Assembly: GCA_018700055.1 (NCBI GenBank)
Contig: JABISL010000014.1
Coordinates: 1 to 64,000, forward strand
Direction: 5' to 3'
From: a bacterium
Lineage (GTDB): Bacteria; Margulisbacteria; Marinamargulisbacteria; UBA817; JABISL01
DNA: 64,000 nt
Shown here piece after piece: positions 1 through 9,038 of this stretch. The translations under genes and the position numbers were made by a program. Position 1 is the first letter of the stretch. Each line of letters begins with the position of its first letter. The notes beneath the pieces are model-generated. The model worked only from the letters and a program-made list of their open reading frames with translations, did not search any database and was not told where the DNA came from.

Positions 1-2060
1 AATCATGCGATTCAGGATACGGTTTCCAAGCAACCGAATTATCAGACAAATGTAGCAAATGGACATGCCGGGCTAGTCTTTAGCGAAGTGAACGCCGATG
101 AACTGACAATGGGTACCATCGCTAGTCAATTTCCAACAGCTGGATCTGTAATTATTGTCGCTGATATCGATGAGGATGATCAATATGATCTGTTTCATAA
201 CTATAGATCCAATTACACGAGAGATACGGATGGGAACGGGGACTTGGGGGCATTTAAATCGACAACGTTAAGCAATACGCCCGTAAATGTACCGTCCAGT
301 GGGAAGCATATCTTCGTAACGAGGTCTGGTTCGTCCGCCTATACATATAACATAGATGGATCGATCCGGTATGACGGTCCAGGGGATTATAATCCAGGAG
401 GTTCAAGTGATGAATATGAGATCTCCAGAAGTGGACTGTTTAACGGAAAGATTTTGGAAGTAGTCTTATTTGATAAGTATTTATCTGACTCTGAGTATCA
501 GGCTATTATGGGTGATCTTCAATCCAAATGGGATATTGAAATAGACACCGATGGGGATGGCGTACTAGATACCCTAGATGCATTCCCTAATGATTCAACC
601 CGGATGACATCAGCGCCAGCGCCGAGTTCCTTTGAGTCGGTATCAGCGAATATCAGAGTGTGGTTAGATGCCTCTGCGACCGGAAATGGTGGGGTAGCGA
701 TGATGGAACAAGATGAATCCGGAAACGTATCTAAATGGCTGGACATCAGTGGAAATGGCAACCATGCGATTCAAGATACGGTTTCCAAGCAACCGAACTA
801 TCAGACCAATGTAGCAAATGGACTTGCCGGACTCGTCTTTAGTGAAGTGAATGCCGATGAAATGACAATGGGCGCCATATATTCTCAATTCCCAACAGCA
901 GGGTCTGTAATTGTAGTTGCCGAAATAGATGAAGATGATCAATATACTCTTTTCTCAAATTATTTGAGTAATGATTACGTTCGTAATACGAATGGAAGTG
1001 GTGCCGTTGGGCCATTTAAAACGACAAGGCTAACCAATACACTCATAAATGTACCATCAAGTGGGAAGCATATATTTGTAACTAAATCTGATTCGTCAGC
1101 CTATACATATAATATAGACGGGTCTGTTAGATATGATGGTCCAGGGAATTATAATTCGGGTACCTCAAGTCACCCTTACGAACTCTCGAGGAATGGTGTT
1201 CTCGACGGAAAACTATTAGAAGTTGTCGTATTTGATAAGTATTTATCAGATACTGAACAGCAGGCTATTATGGCAGACCTTCAATCCAAATGGGACATCG
1301 ATGTAGATACAGATGGGGATAGTATATTGGATGACTTCGATGCATTTCCAAACGATCCAACGAAGATTATCGCCAGACCAACCCCAAGTTCTATAGACGC
1401 GGTGTCATCGAATATCAGAGTGTGGTTAGATGCCTCAGCAACCGGGAATAGTGGGGTAGCGATGATGGAACAAGATGAATCCGGAAACGTATCTAAATGG
1501 CTGGACATTAGTGGAAATGGGAATCATGCGATTCAGGATACGGTTTCCAAGCAGCCTAACTATCAACCCAATGTAGTGAATGACCTACCGGGCATAGTCT
1601 TTACTGAAGGGAACATCGATGAACTATCGATGGGTGTCATTACTACCCAGTTCCCTACGGAAGGCTCTGTGATTGTTGTAGCTGAGATTGATAATGATGA
1701 CACCTATGATCTACTATCCAATTACCCAAATAGCCCGCTTACACGAGCGAGTGATGGGAATGGGGATGCAGGGGTATTTAGAACAAGTATACTTACTGAT
1801 ACGCCTACAAATGTACCCTCAGCAGACACTCATATATTTGTTACAAGATCGAGTTCATCAGCATATACAATCAACCTTGATGGTGCCATCGAATATAATG
1901 GTGGCGGGAATTATAATCCAGGAAACACGTCAAGTAAGTACCTGCTGTCAAGATCAGGCGCTTCCTTAGAAGGAAAGATATTAGAAGTACTAATATTCGA
2001 TAAATATTTGTCAGACACAGAACTTGCGAATATTAACTCGGATCTCACATCTAAATGGGT
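1..2060 (+). repeat. Three tandem LamG module repeats, period 759-762 bp
   Basis: Three copies of a roughly 760-bp coding unit. Bases about 652-815 and 1414-1577 are nearly identical at DNA level, including synonymous sites, with only scattered mismatches over about 160 bp. The later part of each unit has diverged more. This pattern suggests recent duplication or gene conversion within the gene. Confidence 0.85.
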
Positions 2061-2874
2061 GTCTCCTACAGGTCATTTTGATAATGGAACAGCTGAAATC
2101 AGTGCCGACTTAGACCTAACGAGTGAAGGCGATGGTAACTTTGTAATTGGAGAAGAAGGGACTTCTACGGTGACGATAGGTGATAATACAACAGTTACGA
2201 GTACAGAGACGATTATTGGTAATACGAGTACTGCTACGGGGACCTTTACAGTGGATCAACCCAATACATTTATTCATTCTGCGACGATGAGAGTCGGGAA
2301 AGAGGGTGAGGGAACGGTTAACCATAGTGCCGGGACGGTGTCTGCAGATGCGCTGGTTATTGGCGAAGAAGCGGGATCCGATGGGACCTTTAACTTGAGT
2401 GGAACGGCTGTTCTAAGAGTAAAAGATATATCAACTGGTAGCGGAACCTCTGCATTCAATATGACAGGAGGGACCCTTATCTCCGAAACAATCAATACGT
2501 CGATCACGAATGGTGGCGGCATACTTAGTCCAGGTGGCGCAACCGATACAGGGACAACAGCTATTACTGGTAACTTTACTCAGAGTTCAGGTAAGACCGT
2601 ATTTGGGATACGCTCTCCTAGTGACTTAGATAGAGTTACGGTTACCGGAGCGTTGGACTTATCAGGTGATGTAGAAATTCAATTATTGGATGGCTTCGAC
2701 CCAGAACCGGGACATGTGTTTGATCTCTTTGATTCAAATTCGTTCACAGGTGATCCGACATTTATACTGCCTGCAATACCAAATTCGTTAGAATGGGATA
2801 CCACTCACTTGAAAACTGATGGCAAAATCAGAATGCAGTTCAAAGGTCGAGAAGGACTCGGGACGCAGAACTAA
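1..2874 (+). CDS. Secreted LamG-like repeat protein, 5' end outside window
   Basis: The reading frame is open from base 1, so this is the 3' part of a longer gene. It encodes three concanavalin/LamG-like modules (the first is cut by the window edge). Each carries a 'WLDASATGN...WLDISGNGNHAIQ' signature typical of LamG-like domains in secreted bacterial proteins. Modules repeat every 253-254 codons (equivalent points at bases 1, 760 and 1522) and are joined by calcium-binding thrombospondin-3-type linkers, DTDGDGVLDTLDAFPND (about 545-600) and a second near 1306-1362. After the third module (from about 2070) come Gly/Thr/Ser-rich beta-strand repeats ('SAGTVSADALVIGEEA') like autotransporter passenger beta-helices, then a compact C-terminal domain. 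No C-terminal FlgD-type tail or LPXTG is seen. Likely an extracellular carbohydrate-binding or adhesive protein; the ligand is unknown. Confidence 0.75.
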   Translation, partial: NHAIQDTVSKQPNYQTNVANGHAGLVFSEVNADELTMGTIASQFPTAGSVIIVADIDEDDQYDLFHNYRSNYTRDTDGNGDLGAFKSTTLSNTPVNVPSSGKHIFVTRSGSSAYTYNIDGSIRYDGPGDYNPGGSSDEYEISRSGLFNGKILEVVLFDKYLSDSEYQAIMGDLQSKWDIEIDTDGDGVLDTLDAFPNDSTRMTSAPAPSSFESVSANIRVWLDASATGNGGVAMMEQDESGNVSKWLDISGNGNHAIQDTVSKQPNYQTNVANGLAGLVFSEVNADEMTMGAIYSQFPTAGSVIVVAEIDEDDQYTLFSNYLSNDYVRNTNGSGAVGPFKTTRLTNTLINVPSSGKHIFVTKSDSSAYTYNIDGSVRYDGPGNYNSGTSSHPYELSRNGVLDGKLLEVVVFDKYLSDTEQQAIMADLQSKWDIDVDTDGDSILDDFDAFPNDPTKIIARPTPSSIDAVSSNIRVWLDASATGNSGVAMMEQDESGNVSKWLDISGNGNHAIQDTVSKQPNYQPNVVNDLPGIVFTEGNIDELSMGVITTQFPTEGSVIVVAEIDNDDTYDLLSNYPNSPLTRASDGNGDAGVFRTSILTDTPTNVPSADTHIFVTRSSSSAYTINLDGAIEYNGGGNYNPGNTSSKYLLSRSGASLEGKILEVLIFDKYLSDTELANINSDLTSKWVSPTGHFDNGTAEISADLDLTSEGDGNFVIGEEGTSTVTIGDNTTVTSTETIIGNTSTATGTFTVDQPNTFIHSATMRVGKEGEGTVNHSAGTVSADALVIGEEAGSDGTFNLSGTAVLRVKDISTGSGTSAFNMTGGTLISETINTSITNGGGILSPGGATDTGTTAITGNFTQSSGKTVFGIRSPSDLDRVTVTGALDLSGDVEIQLLDGFDPEPGHVFDLFDSNSFTGDPTFILPAIPNSLEWDTTHLKTDGKIRMQFKGREGLGTQN

Positions 2875-2919
2875 GCGTTGTTTTTAAATGAGGTATAAGG
2901 GGTAGGGGGTAACTCTTGC

Positions 2920-3660
2920 CTAAGTAAAGACTGACGTCATGTAATCTCTAATGGGCATGCGGATCGGCATCATGTAACAATGCTGATCACGGGACTCCAA
3001 TAAGGAGAAAAGTGTCTTTGTTAGAGCCACGTGTGACTCAATTCCTAAATCAAAATTCTTGGGAAAAATGGCTTTGTTTCTAGTTTTCCAATAGCCAAGG
3101 GACTGTTCCGAGAGAACGGGGGATATGCCGAGAAACACTTCCGTGTCTTCCAGCTGGTCCAGATAGATACGAGCAAGGTCAGCATCAAAAAATGGCTGGG
3201 TGAAGAATCCATCCGCACCGGCTTGCATCTTGTAGTGACAATAGTCCAATTCCTTGGCAAACGATTGCCGGTAAGGGTCGAGCGCACAATATACTTTTAG
3301 AGTGGGATAGCGTTTTTTTAGTTGCTCCACAACTTGCATTGGTGTGACAGGGTAGGTGAGGATGTTAGGGTTGTCTGGTGGATCTCCTGATATGATCAAA
3401 ACAGACTCAAGACCAAGCTCTATTAACTCACCAACCAAATCGATTGTTTCTACTTGAGGGCGATCAATACAACGAATATGAGGGAGTGCTTGAATACCGG
3501 CTTCCAAAAGAATTTTAGAGGCGTCATGACTTCGATTCTTAAGACGCAGAACATCTGGGATATTAATCCCCGTGATATTGGGATAGTTATCAACTACCCA
3601 ACGGGCTTCTTCAAGAAGTGTATCTAAGTCACGTGGGACCAATTCAACAAATTGTCGCAT
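2920..3660 (-). CDS. Methylenetetrahydrofolate reductase-family protein (short)
   Basis: 246 aa TIM-barrel protein resembling MetF (5,10-methylene-THF reductase, an FAD enzyme of one-carbon metabolism). Recognisable family features are the N-terminal 'FVELVPRD' strand, the 'HIRCIDR' strand with invariant His, 'VLIISGDPPDNP' matching the family's 'xxxLRGDPP' loop, and 'GADGFFTQPFFD' matching the MetF GADFxITQ motif. At 246 aa it is shorter than typical MetF (about 290 aa), so the substrate should be treated as family-level only. The start is fixed by a TGCTATACT box whose last base lies 6 bases before the ATG. The gene ends 45 bp from the convergent LamG gene; no terminator hairpin is obvious between them. 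Confidence 0.72.
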   Translation of the reverse strand: MRQFVELVPRDLDTLLEEARWVVDNYPNITGINIPDVLRLKNRSHDASKILLEAGIQALPHIRCIDRPQVETIDLVGELIELGLESVLIISGDPPDNPNILTYPVTPMQVVEQLKKRYPTLKVYCALDPYRQSFAKELDYCHYKMQAGADGFFTQPFFDADLARIYLDQLEDTEVFLGISPVLSEQSLGYWKTRNKAIFPKNFDLGIESHVALTKTLFSLLESRDQHCYMMPIRMPIRDYMTSVFT

Positions 3661-3666
3661 GCAGGA

Positions 3667-3675
3667 AGTATAGCA
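3667..3675 (-). promoter_or_regulatory. Extended -10 promoter for leaderless MTHFR-like gene
   Basis: Reads TGCTATACT on the minus strand, then six bases (TCCTGC), then the ATG at 3660. Transcription would start at or next to the A of ATG. No Shine-Dalgarno site is possible in so short a leader. Confidence 0.6.
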
Positions 3676-3705
3676 TCAGAGCCGTAACTCAAAAACAGCG
3701 AATCG

Positions 3706-4335
3706 CTAAGCCCAGTTTCGCTTACGGCTGAATTCAGTCTGATTCCGGGAATATAGAAAAGGGTTCGTAAGTTTTTGGTTTCCGATCGTATCTGTCGTGG
3801 CATCCCCATAGGCATGTCCGGGGTATATGATCGTTTCATCCGGCAGGGTCTTTAACATATCGAGAGTTTCATAAAGTGTCTCTGTATTCCCGCCAGGGAG
3901 ATCTGTACGACCACAAGCGCCAACAAACAAGGTATCTCCCGTAATCATATGATTCCCCATTCGGAAGCATTGTCCTCCAGGTGTATGTCCTGGGGCATGA
4001 ATACATTCAATTGCCAAATCACCAACATGAATGACTTCCATATCCTTGGTGCGTACTAACCCTTCCACCTCAGGGGTATAAAACTCAGCTTCATGTTCAG
4101 ATAGGTAAACGGGGACAGAATGGCGCTCAAGGAGCTCTTCTAGGCCATTCACATGATCGTGGTGACCATGTGTGAGTAGCACTGACTCTAATGTCGCGCC
4201 CAGTTGTTCAACACGATGGAGAATAGCAGGGACGTCCCATGCGGGATCCACAATCGCGACCTTCTTGGTACCCGAATCCCCAAGTATATAAATAAAGTTG
4301 GCCATTGGGCCCAGTGGTAACTGCTCAAGAATCAT
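3706..4335 (-). CDS. MBL-fold metallo-hydrolase, glyoxalase II-like
   Basis: 209 aa metallo-beta-lactamase-fold hydrolase of the small hydroxyacylglutathione-hydrolase-like (YcbL/GloC) group. Metal ligands are visible in order: THGHHDH (HxHxDH), the later His in 'HAPGHTPGGQ', Asp in 'GDTLFVGACGRTD' and the terminal His in 'YPGHAYG'. The family hydrolyses thioesters such as S-D-lactoylglutathione; cytosolic, no signal peptide. The length is normal for the short subfamily, which lacks the C-terminal substrate domain of classical GloB. It lies 45 bp upstream of the MTHFR-like gene on the same strand, but each gene has its own -10 box directly before the ATG, so they need not share a transcript. 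Confidence 0.85.
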   Translation of the reverse strand: MILEQLPLGPMANFIYILGDSGTKKVAIVDPAWDVPAILHRVEQLGATLESVLLTHGHHDHVNGLEELLERHSVPVYLSEHEAEFYTPEVEGLVRTKDMEVIHVGDLAIECIHAPGHTPGGQCFRMGNHMITGDTLFVGACGRTDLPGGNTETLYETLDMLKTLPDETIIYPGHAYGDATTDTIGNQKLTNPFLYSRNQTEFSRKRNWA

Positions 4336-4341
4336 AAGGTC

Positions 4342-4350
4342 AGTATAGCA
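4342..4350 (-). promoter_or_regulatory. Extended -10 promoter for leaderless MBL gene
   Basis: TGCTATACT on the minus strand, six-base spacer GACCTT, then the ATG at 4335. The nine-base box is identical to the one of the neighbouring MTHFR-like gene. Confidence 0.6.
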
Positions 4351-4382
4351 GGATCATGGATCTAATCAGCTCCTGTTATCTT

Positions 4383-4414
4383 ATATTAAGCGCCCGCGGC
4401 TGGAGAGAGGACCT
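4383..4414 (+). repeat. Dispersed intergenic repeat, copy 1
   Basis: A GC-rich stretch in an otherwise AT-rich gap, reading ATATTAAGC then a CCGCGG palindrome then GGAGAGAGGACC. By eye it aligns with similar intergenic segments at 49681-49718 and 51928-51961 (shared ATAT(T)AAGC...GAGAGAGGAYCT). The rest of this gap (4415-4484) also looks able to fold (GGCC-CTAA-GGCC hairpin on the minus strand) but matches no RNA family I recognise. Confidence 0.4.
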
Positions 4415-4484
4415 TGCTTGGCCAGTCCGAACGGGAAGCCTCTACGGCCTTAGGGCCGGATGTGATCCAAATCAAAATAGCTAA

Positions 4485-7400
4485 TCAATTGTAATCAAAT
4501 GAAGCGCCACCATAATAAGTGTTGTTATCGTGGTCATAATAAAAGGACACAATATCGATAGCGCCAGAGGCGAAGGTTAGTCCCGGCTGAGCATCTTTCA
4601 GCCACTTGATGGTGGTATTGCCTTCATCCCATGATATTTGACCGGTTCCATCATGAATGATCAGTAATCGTAAGTGTGCCGAGTGAGAGGGCGGATTAAA
4701 TGTGAGGATGGTATTGCTTGATACGGTTAGCTTGACGACATTGCCATCAGTCCAATCAATAGCTTGATTAGCTGCCGCAGTAATTGCTTGTTGGGTTACA
4801 GAGACGACACCTTGAAAGTTGGCTGGTTCAAGGACATCGAGGGTGACCCCACTGGTTAAAGACGATGACCCAATGCCAACTACGCCATCGTTTCTAACAA
4901 ACAAGCCTGTATCTTCATTCGAATTAACCACGTGGATAGCCGCTTTACTAGAGTCGTTTGTACTTCCACGGATTTGAAGTCGAGTCCCTGTTGAGTGTTT
5001 ATATGAGCTGTTTCCTCCGATACCAACGTCACCCGAAAATAGGGCTGCATAGTTACGATTCAAGGGACTATTCGGCGTGAGTCCATACACACTAGCGACT
5101 TGGCTGTTATCCGCAGTAACCCAACCCAAGTAGCCACTTACGTCATACGCATTCCCTGTAACGTGGCCATGGACACCTTGAGCGCCTCCAGTTACTGCTT
5201 CGCCGACACCATAAACCCCGGTCCCAGAAATAGCAAGAGAGCTCCCTTGAACACCAAAAGTGCCGGATGGTGAACTACCTTCCACACCTGTAATTCCACC
5301 AATTCCACGAACCCCTTCATTAGCGCTGAGGCCCTTAACTGAGAACGCCGTTGATGTACTGTCAACGCCAATGCTCGACCCATTAGTGTTGTTTGAGTTA
5401 ATAGTTCCGCCATTTAGATCCAATAAATAAGCTACATCCGGAGCCGTTTCACTGATCCCAACTTGGCCTTCAATGAGTAGTCCATCGGAAGGCGCTATGT
5501 TGGTTCCTGTATATCCGGATCCAATGGAGACTGATCCAAGGACTTGGGCATTGGTCTTAATCGACCCAGGTGTACCCACAGTTAGAGACTGTGTCATCGC
5601 ACCATCGAAGGCGCGTAGGCCTCCCGTTATACCCGTTTCAAATCCAGGTGTTTGATCCGCCTGAAGGGATATATATGCCGTAGATACAGGGAAACTGGAT
5701 GACGAAATAGCATTGGTATAAAACTCGATATAATCCACATTAATATTACTGGTACGGTTAAATACGAGCCTACGTGTCACCATCAGGTCACCGTCGATTT
5801 GGAGTGGGACAGTTGGCGTTTTGGTTTGGATTCCCAACCGATGATTAGTATTGTCCCAGTATAAGGCGGAGTTAGACCCGGAGTTAGTTTCAAGAAAAGT
5901 GGGACCCCCAGACGCATCAACAAACACTACGGACTCCGCAGCTAATGTATCCGTTCCTGTTCCCCCTAATGATACGGGGATTATGCCCTCTAATTTGGCA
6001 TTTGTAATCGCGTTGTCACTGATTGTCGTCGTAGTTATCGAATCAATGTCAAACTTCTCTGAATCTGCTTTTGAGGCATCAAAGCGATCTGATGCGATAG
6101 CGTTTAATTGAATACGTTCTAGCGGAACCAATGTGTCCGTTGGAAAATGGGTCCACTGAAGGTTCCCCGAAGCAATTTTGGTAGAAGAAATAATGTTTTC
6201 ATCAAAGACAGAGGTGTCTAGCGATCCCGGTCCAAAACTGGTTGAGGGGAGTGACACAGAGAAATGTTGGGCCCCGATCGCCCCCGCCTCGATGTTCGCA
6301 CTGGTAATGGTTCCAGCCTTAAAATTAGAAGAAGTGATGGCCCCCTCTGCAAAAGTACCTGCAACAATTGCTGAATTTGATATGTTGCGACTAGAGATAG
6401 CTCCTTCGAATATCTTTTCGCTGGTGATTGCATTGGTCGATATAATGCTTTCGGTAATGGCATTAGTAGCAATGTTTTGACTGCTAATGGAGTCGTTTTG
6501 AATCAGTTCGGAGGTGATAGCACTCGAGTTAATATTCGTGTCGGAGATAATGCCATCTGCGATATTTGCGGAGCTCACAGCCAAGTCAGATAGCTTATCT
6601 ACAGTGATCGCATTAACTTCAAAGTCATCAGCCGTTATAGCCTCAGGATCTAACTTATCACCAGACACCGCGTCTGCTGAAAAATCTTCATTGAGTAAGG
6701 TGAAATTCTGAATACTTGTAGAGTCAATGGTACTATTGGGCATCAATCCAGTCGGCTCGGAATGATAGATAATCTGACTAACCGTAAAGTTGCCCGTAGC
6801 AGAGAACGAATCAATGGTTTCTGTAACGATATCGCCGAGTAATAGACTCCCGCTTCCCTCAAATCCCGATGCTTTTACGTTGCCTGAAACGGATAACGCT
6901 TCGGTCGGGTTACTGGTTCCGATTCCTACCTGTTGAGCCCGAATCAGAAAGGTGTCGGCTAGCGAGCTTGTAAATGGGGCTCCCGTATTGTCAGCATATA
7001 CAAATGACCCCGAATGGAGGGCTTCCGCTTGATTTCCAATTGCCATCGAAAAGTCACCGTCCACTTGATTGCTCAATCCGCCCAGAATAGTACCATATGG
7101 GGCGGATCCAATGGTATTAAGCTCACCCCCAAGGACAACACTAAAATCCGAAGAAATGGTGTTTTTCTGGGTATTACTACTGGCGCCACCGCCACCGATG
7201 ATGGAGTAGTCACCACTATTGATATGCCCAAGGCCACCGAGTACCAAACTGTAATCGCCAGAAAGGTCATGGTCTGATCCCCCAAATACCGAACTGTAGT
7301 CGCCGGAATTAGTAATGTCTTTTCCCCCAGCAATGACAGAGTAGTCTCCTATACCAGTGACATCCTCACCAAAGGCAACAGAACCAACTCCAACGGAGGC

Positions 7401-9038
7401 ATCATCCCATTGTGATCCACTAACTAGACCACTTCGGAGCGCATACTTATTGGTCACCCACATCCATCGTGTACCGGGTCCGGATATGCTTAAGTTAGGG
7501 GCGTTTCCAAATTCTTGAAAGACGACGTTTCCACTGACTTCCAAAGATTCTACTGAATTGGGTTTTCCTATCCCGGTATTACCTGCACTGGTGATAGTCA
7601 CCACATTCCAAGTGGTACTATCGCTGGCCAATAACGAATCCCCCGTCCACCCATCAAATTTGTGAAATGTGTGCCACTTGTTGAGACGATATCCTTGAAA
7701 TTCATTCCCATTCCAGCTGATAGCGCCGTCTAAGGCGACCGATGAAGAGGCAATTTTAAGTCCTCCTTCAATAACAAGCCTTACTGTCGAATTAGAGGTT
7801 GCTATACTGACATTTCCACTTGAATTAATGGCAAACCCTAACCCGAAGTCATCTACGACTTGGATGTCTTGATCCCCACTAAATGTGTTTCCTGAAAGAG
7901 TGAGAGAGTCGGTTTGAACACTACTAAGGGTCATAATACTATCGGGCGTTATCGTCCATTGAGGACTTGTCAGTGTTAGCGGGTTAACTGAGCTTCCTAT
8001 CTTGAAGTCATTACTTGGAACCAATGCCCCAGAAATGGTGTTGGTATTGGCCATGGTCCCTTGATCCATACTGAACTGATCGGCTATAAAAATATCTTTT
8101 ATGGGGTTGCCATTCCATTGACTCGCATTCGCAGTGACAGTTCCTAGACCAGAAACCCCACTATAGGCGCCACTGAGTCGAGCTGCGGGAAGCGTTCCGT
8201 GCGACATGTTACTCGCAAAGCTATCAAGCATCTCCCCGCCACCGGATAAGGAAGACGATAAGGTTCGATTAATGGTAACGGACTGTCCGATATTGAGTCC
8301 TTGCGTAATGTGTAATTTAGCATCAGGGGTACTGGTTCCAATCCCTACGTTTCCTGACGCCATATAAGTAGCTTTTTGAGAGCCAATCTGCCAAATGAAA
8401 TACTTGATATTGGTAATGAGCGAGCCATCACCTACAAACTTATCTGCTCGGAGAGTCCCATCAATTTCCATTGCGTTTGTAAGGTTTTGAGTGACGCCAA
8501 TTCCCAGACGTTTGTTAGTGTGGTCTAGCGCCAGAAAAGGTGCCGCTTCAAAATCGTGAGCCAATTCACTTTGATAACTATGAATCGTATAAGGGACCGT
8601 TTTTAGGGGAACAAACACGGTGTTAGTATCACTGGGGTCAGATGCAGGTTCGATTATGATTTGGACACGAAGATCTGCAGTATTAAATAGAGATGGATCG
8701 ATAGGGTTATTTTCGTCTTTTCCGAGTTGGAGAGTGACGAACCCATTCACAAGCACAACGTTTTCATAGGTTTCGCCCCAAAGAGCGATGACATTATCCG
8801 AAGGAACAATCGCGACTTCGAGGGTGTGTGCCCCCGATAAAAAAGTATTGGCGGCACGGTTTCCTAGTCGCATATGCAATGTTGTTTGAATGGGGGAGTT
8901 GGCAGCAAACGCCAAAGATCCACAAATAAAGAGGGCGATTATACCTCCCGTTAGACACAGCAAAAGCCTGCTCAGCAGACTTTTGGATACCCCAGTGCTG
9001 ACGGTGGAATTATTTAAAATCACTTGAGTAAGCCCCAT
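4485..9038 (-). CDS. Giant secreted fibre protein, paralog A
   Basis: About 1517 aa from the ATG at 9038, preceded by GGGAG at 8-nt spacing inside the end of the upstream gene (29-nt overlap); in-frame ATGs at 9053 and 9077 lack such a site. Long signal peptide (residues 1-45, ending SLAFA). The N-terminal domain (about 50-190) ends in 'TVPYTIHSYQSE', similar to its neighbour. Then come repeated 'GNVGIGTSTPDAKLHI' segments typical of tail-fibre/peptidase-S74-type beta structures. A YadA-like head array follows (about 550-690; 'GDYSVIAGG', 'GDYSLVLGGLG'), then a decapeptide array (about 790-970; 'AITSEKI') and a C-terminal domain ending 'IDIVSFYYD...YYGGASFDYN'. No S74 chaperone domain is visible. 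Probably a trimeric surface fibre; anchoring and ligand unknown. It is collinear with the next gene, so it arose by tandem duplication. Confidence 0.75.
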   Translation of the reverse strand: MGLTQVILNNSTVSTGVSKSLLSRLLLCLTGGIIALFICGSLAFAANSPIQTTLHMRLGNRAANTFLSGAHTLEVAIVPSDNVIALWGETYENVVLVNGFVTLQLGKDENNPIDPSLFNTADLRVQIIIEPASDPSDTNTVFVPLKTVPYTIHSYQSELAHDFEAAPFLALDHTNKRLGIGVTQNLTNAMEIDGTLRADKFVGDGSLITNIKYFIWQIGSQKATYMASGNVGIGTSTPDAKLHITQGLNIGQSVTINRTLSSSLSGGGEMLDSFASNMSHGTLPAARLSGAYSGVSGLGTVTANASQWNGNPIKDIFIADQFSMDQGTMANTNTISGALVPSNDFKIGSSVNPLTLTSPQWTITPDSIMTLSSVQTDSLTLSGNTFSGDQDIQVVDDFGLGFAINSSGNVSIATSNSTVRLVIEGGLKIASSSVALDGAISWNGNEFQGYRLNKWHTFHKFDGWTGDSLLASDSTTWNVVTITSAGNTGIGKPNSVESLEVSGNVVFQEFGNAPNLSISGPGTRWMWVTNKYALRSGLVSGSQWDDASVGVGSVAFGEDVTGIGDYSVIAGGKDITNSGDYSSVFGGSDHDLSGDYSLVLGGLGHINSGDYSIIGGGGASSNTQKNTISSDFSVVLGGELNTIGSAPYGTILGGLSNQVDGDFSMAIGNQAEALHSGSFVYADNTGAPFTSSLADTFLIRAQQVGIGTSNPTEALSVSGNVKASGFEGSGSLLLGDIVTETIDSFSATGNFTVSQIIYHSEPTGLMPNSTIDSTSIQNFTLLNEDFSADAVSGDKLDPEAITADDFEVNAITVDKLSDLAVSSANIADGIISDTNINSSAITSELIQNDSISSQNIATNAITESIISTNAITSEKIFEGAISSRNISNSAIVAGTFAEGAITSSNFKAGTITSANIEAGAIGAQHFSVSLPSTSFGPGSLDTSVFDENIISSTKIASGNLQWTHFPTDTLVPLERIQLNAIASDRFDASKADSEKFDIDSITTTTISDNAITNAKLEGIIPVSLGGTGTDTLAAESVVFVDASGGPTFLETNSGSNSALYWDNTNHRLGIQTKTPTVPLQIDGDLMVTRRLVFNRTSNINVDYIEFYTNAISSSSFPVSTAYISLQADQTPGFETGITGGLRAFDGAMTQSLTVGTPGSIKTNAQVLGSVSIGSGYTGTNIAPSDGLLIEGQVGISETAPDVAYLLDLNGGTINSNNTNGSSIGVDSTSTAFSVKGLSANEGVRGIGGITGVEGSSPSGTFGVQGSSLAISGTGVYGVGEAVTGGAQGVHGHVTGNAYDVSGYLGWVTADNSQVASVYGLTPNSPLNRNYAALFSGDVGIGGNSSYKHSTGTRLQIRGSTNDSSKAAIHVVNSNEDTGLFVRNDGVVGIGSSSLTSGVTLDVLEPANFQGVVSVTQQAITAAANQAIDWTDGNVVKLTVSSNTILTFNPPSHSAHLRLLIIHDGTGQISWDEGNTTIKWLKDAQPGLTFASGAIDIVSFYYDHDNNTYYGGASFDYN
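6130..6690 (-). repeat. Decapeptide-coding repeat array in fibre A
   Basis: Degenerate 30-bp units coding for about 10-residue repeats of the form x-A-I-T-S-E-x-I-x-x. On the DNA they look like a degenerate short-repeat array, but the phase is kept in frame throughout and spacers are not unique, so this is protein structure and not CRISPR. Confidence 0.8.

Noticed and set aside
4415-4484. Possible tRNA or SRP RNA in the GC-rich gap
   Set aside because: Short hairpins are visible, but no acceptor/T-arm pairing or SRP core sequence could be found.
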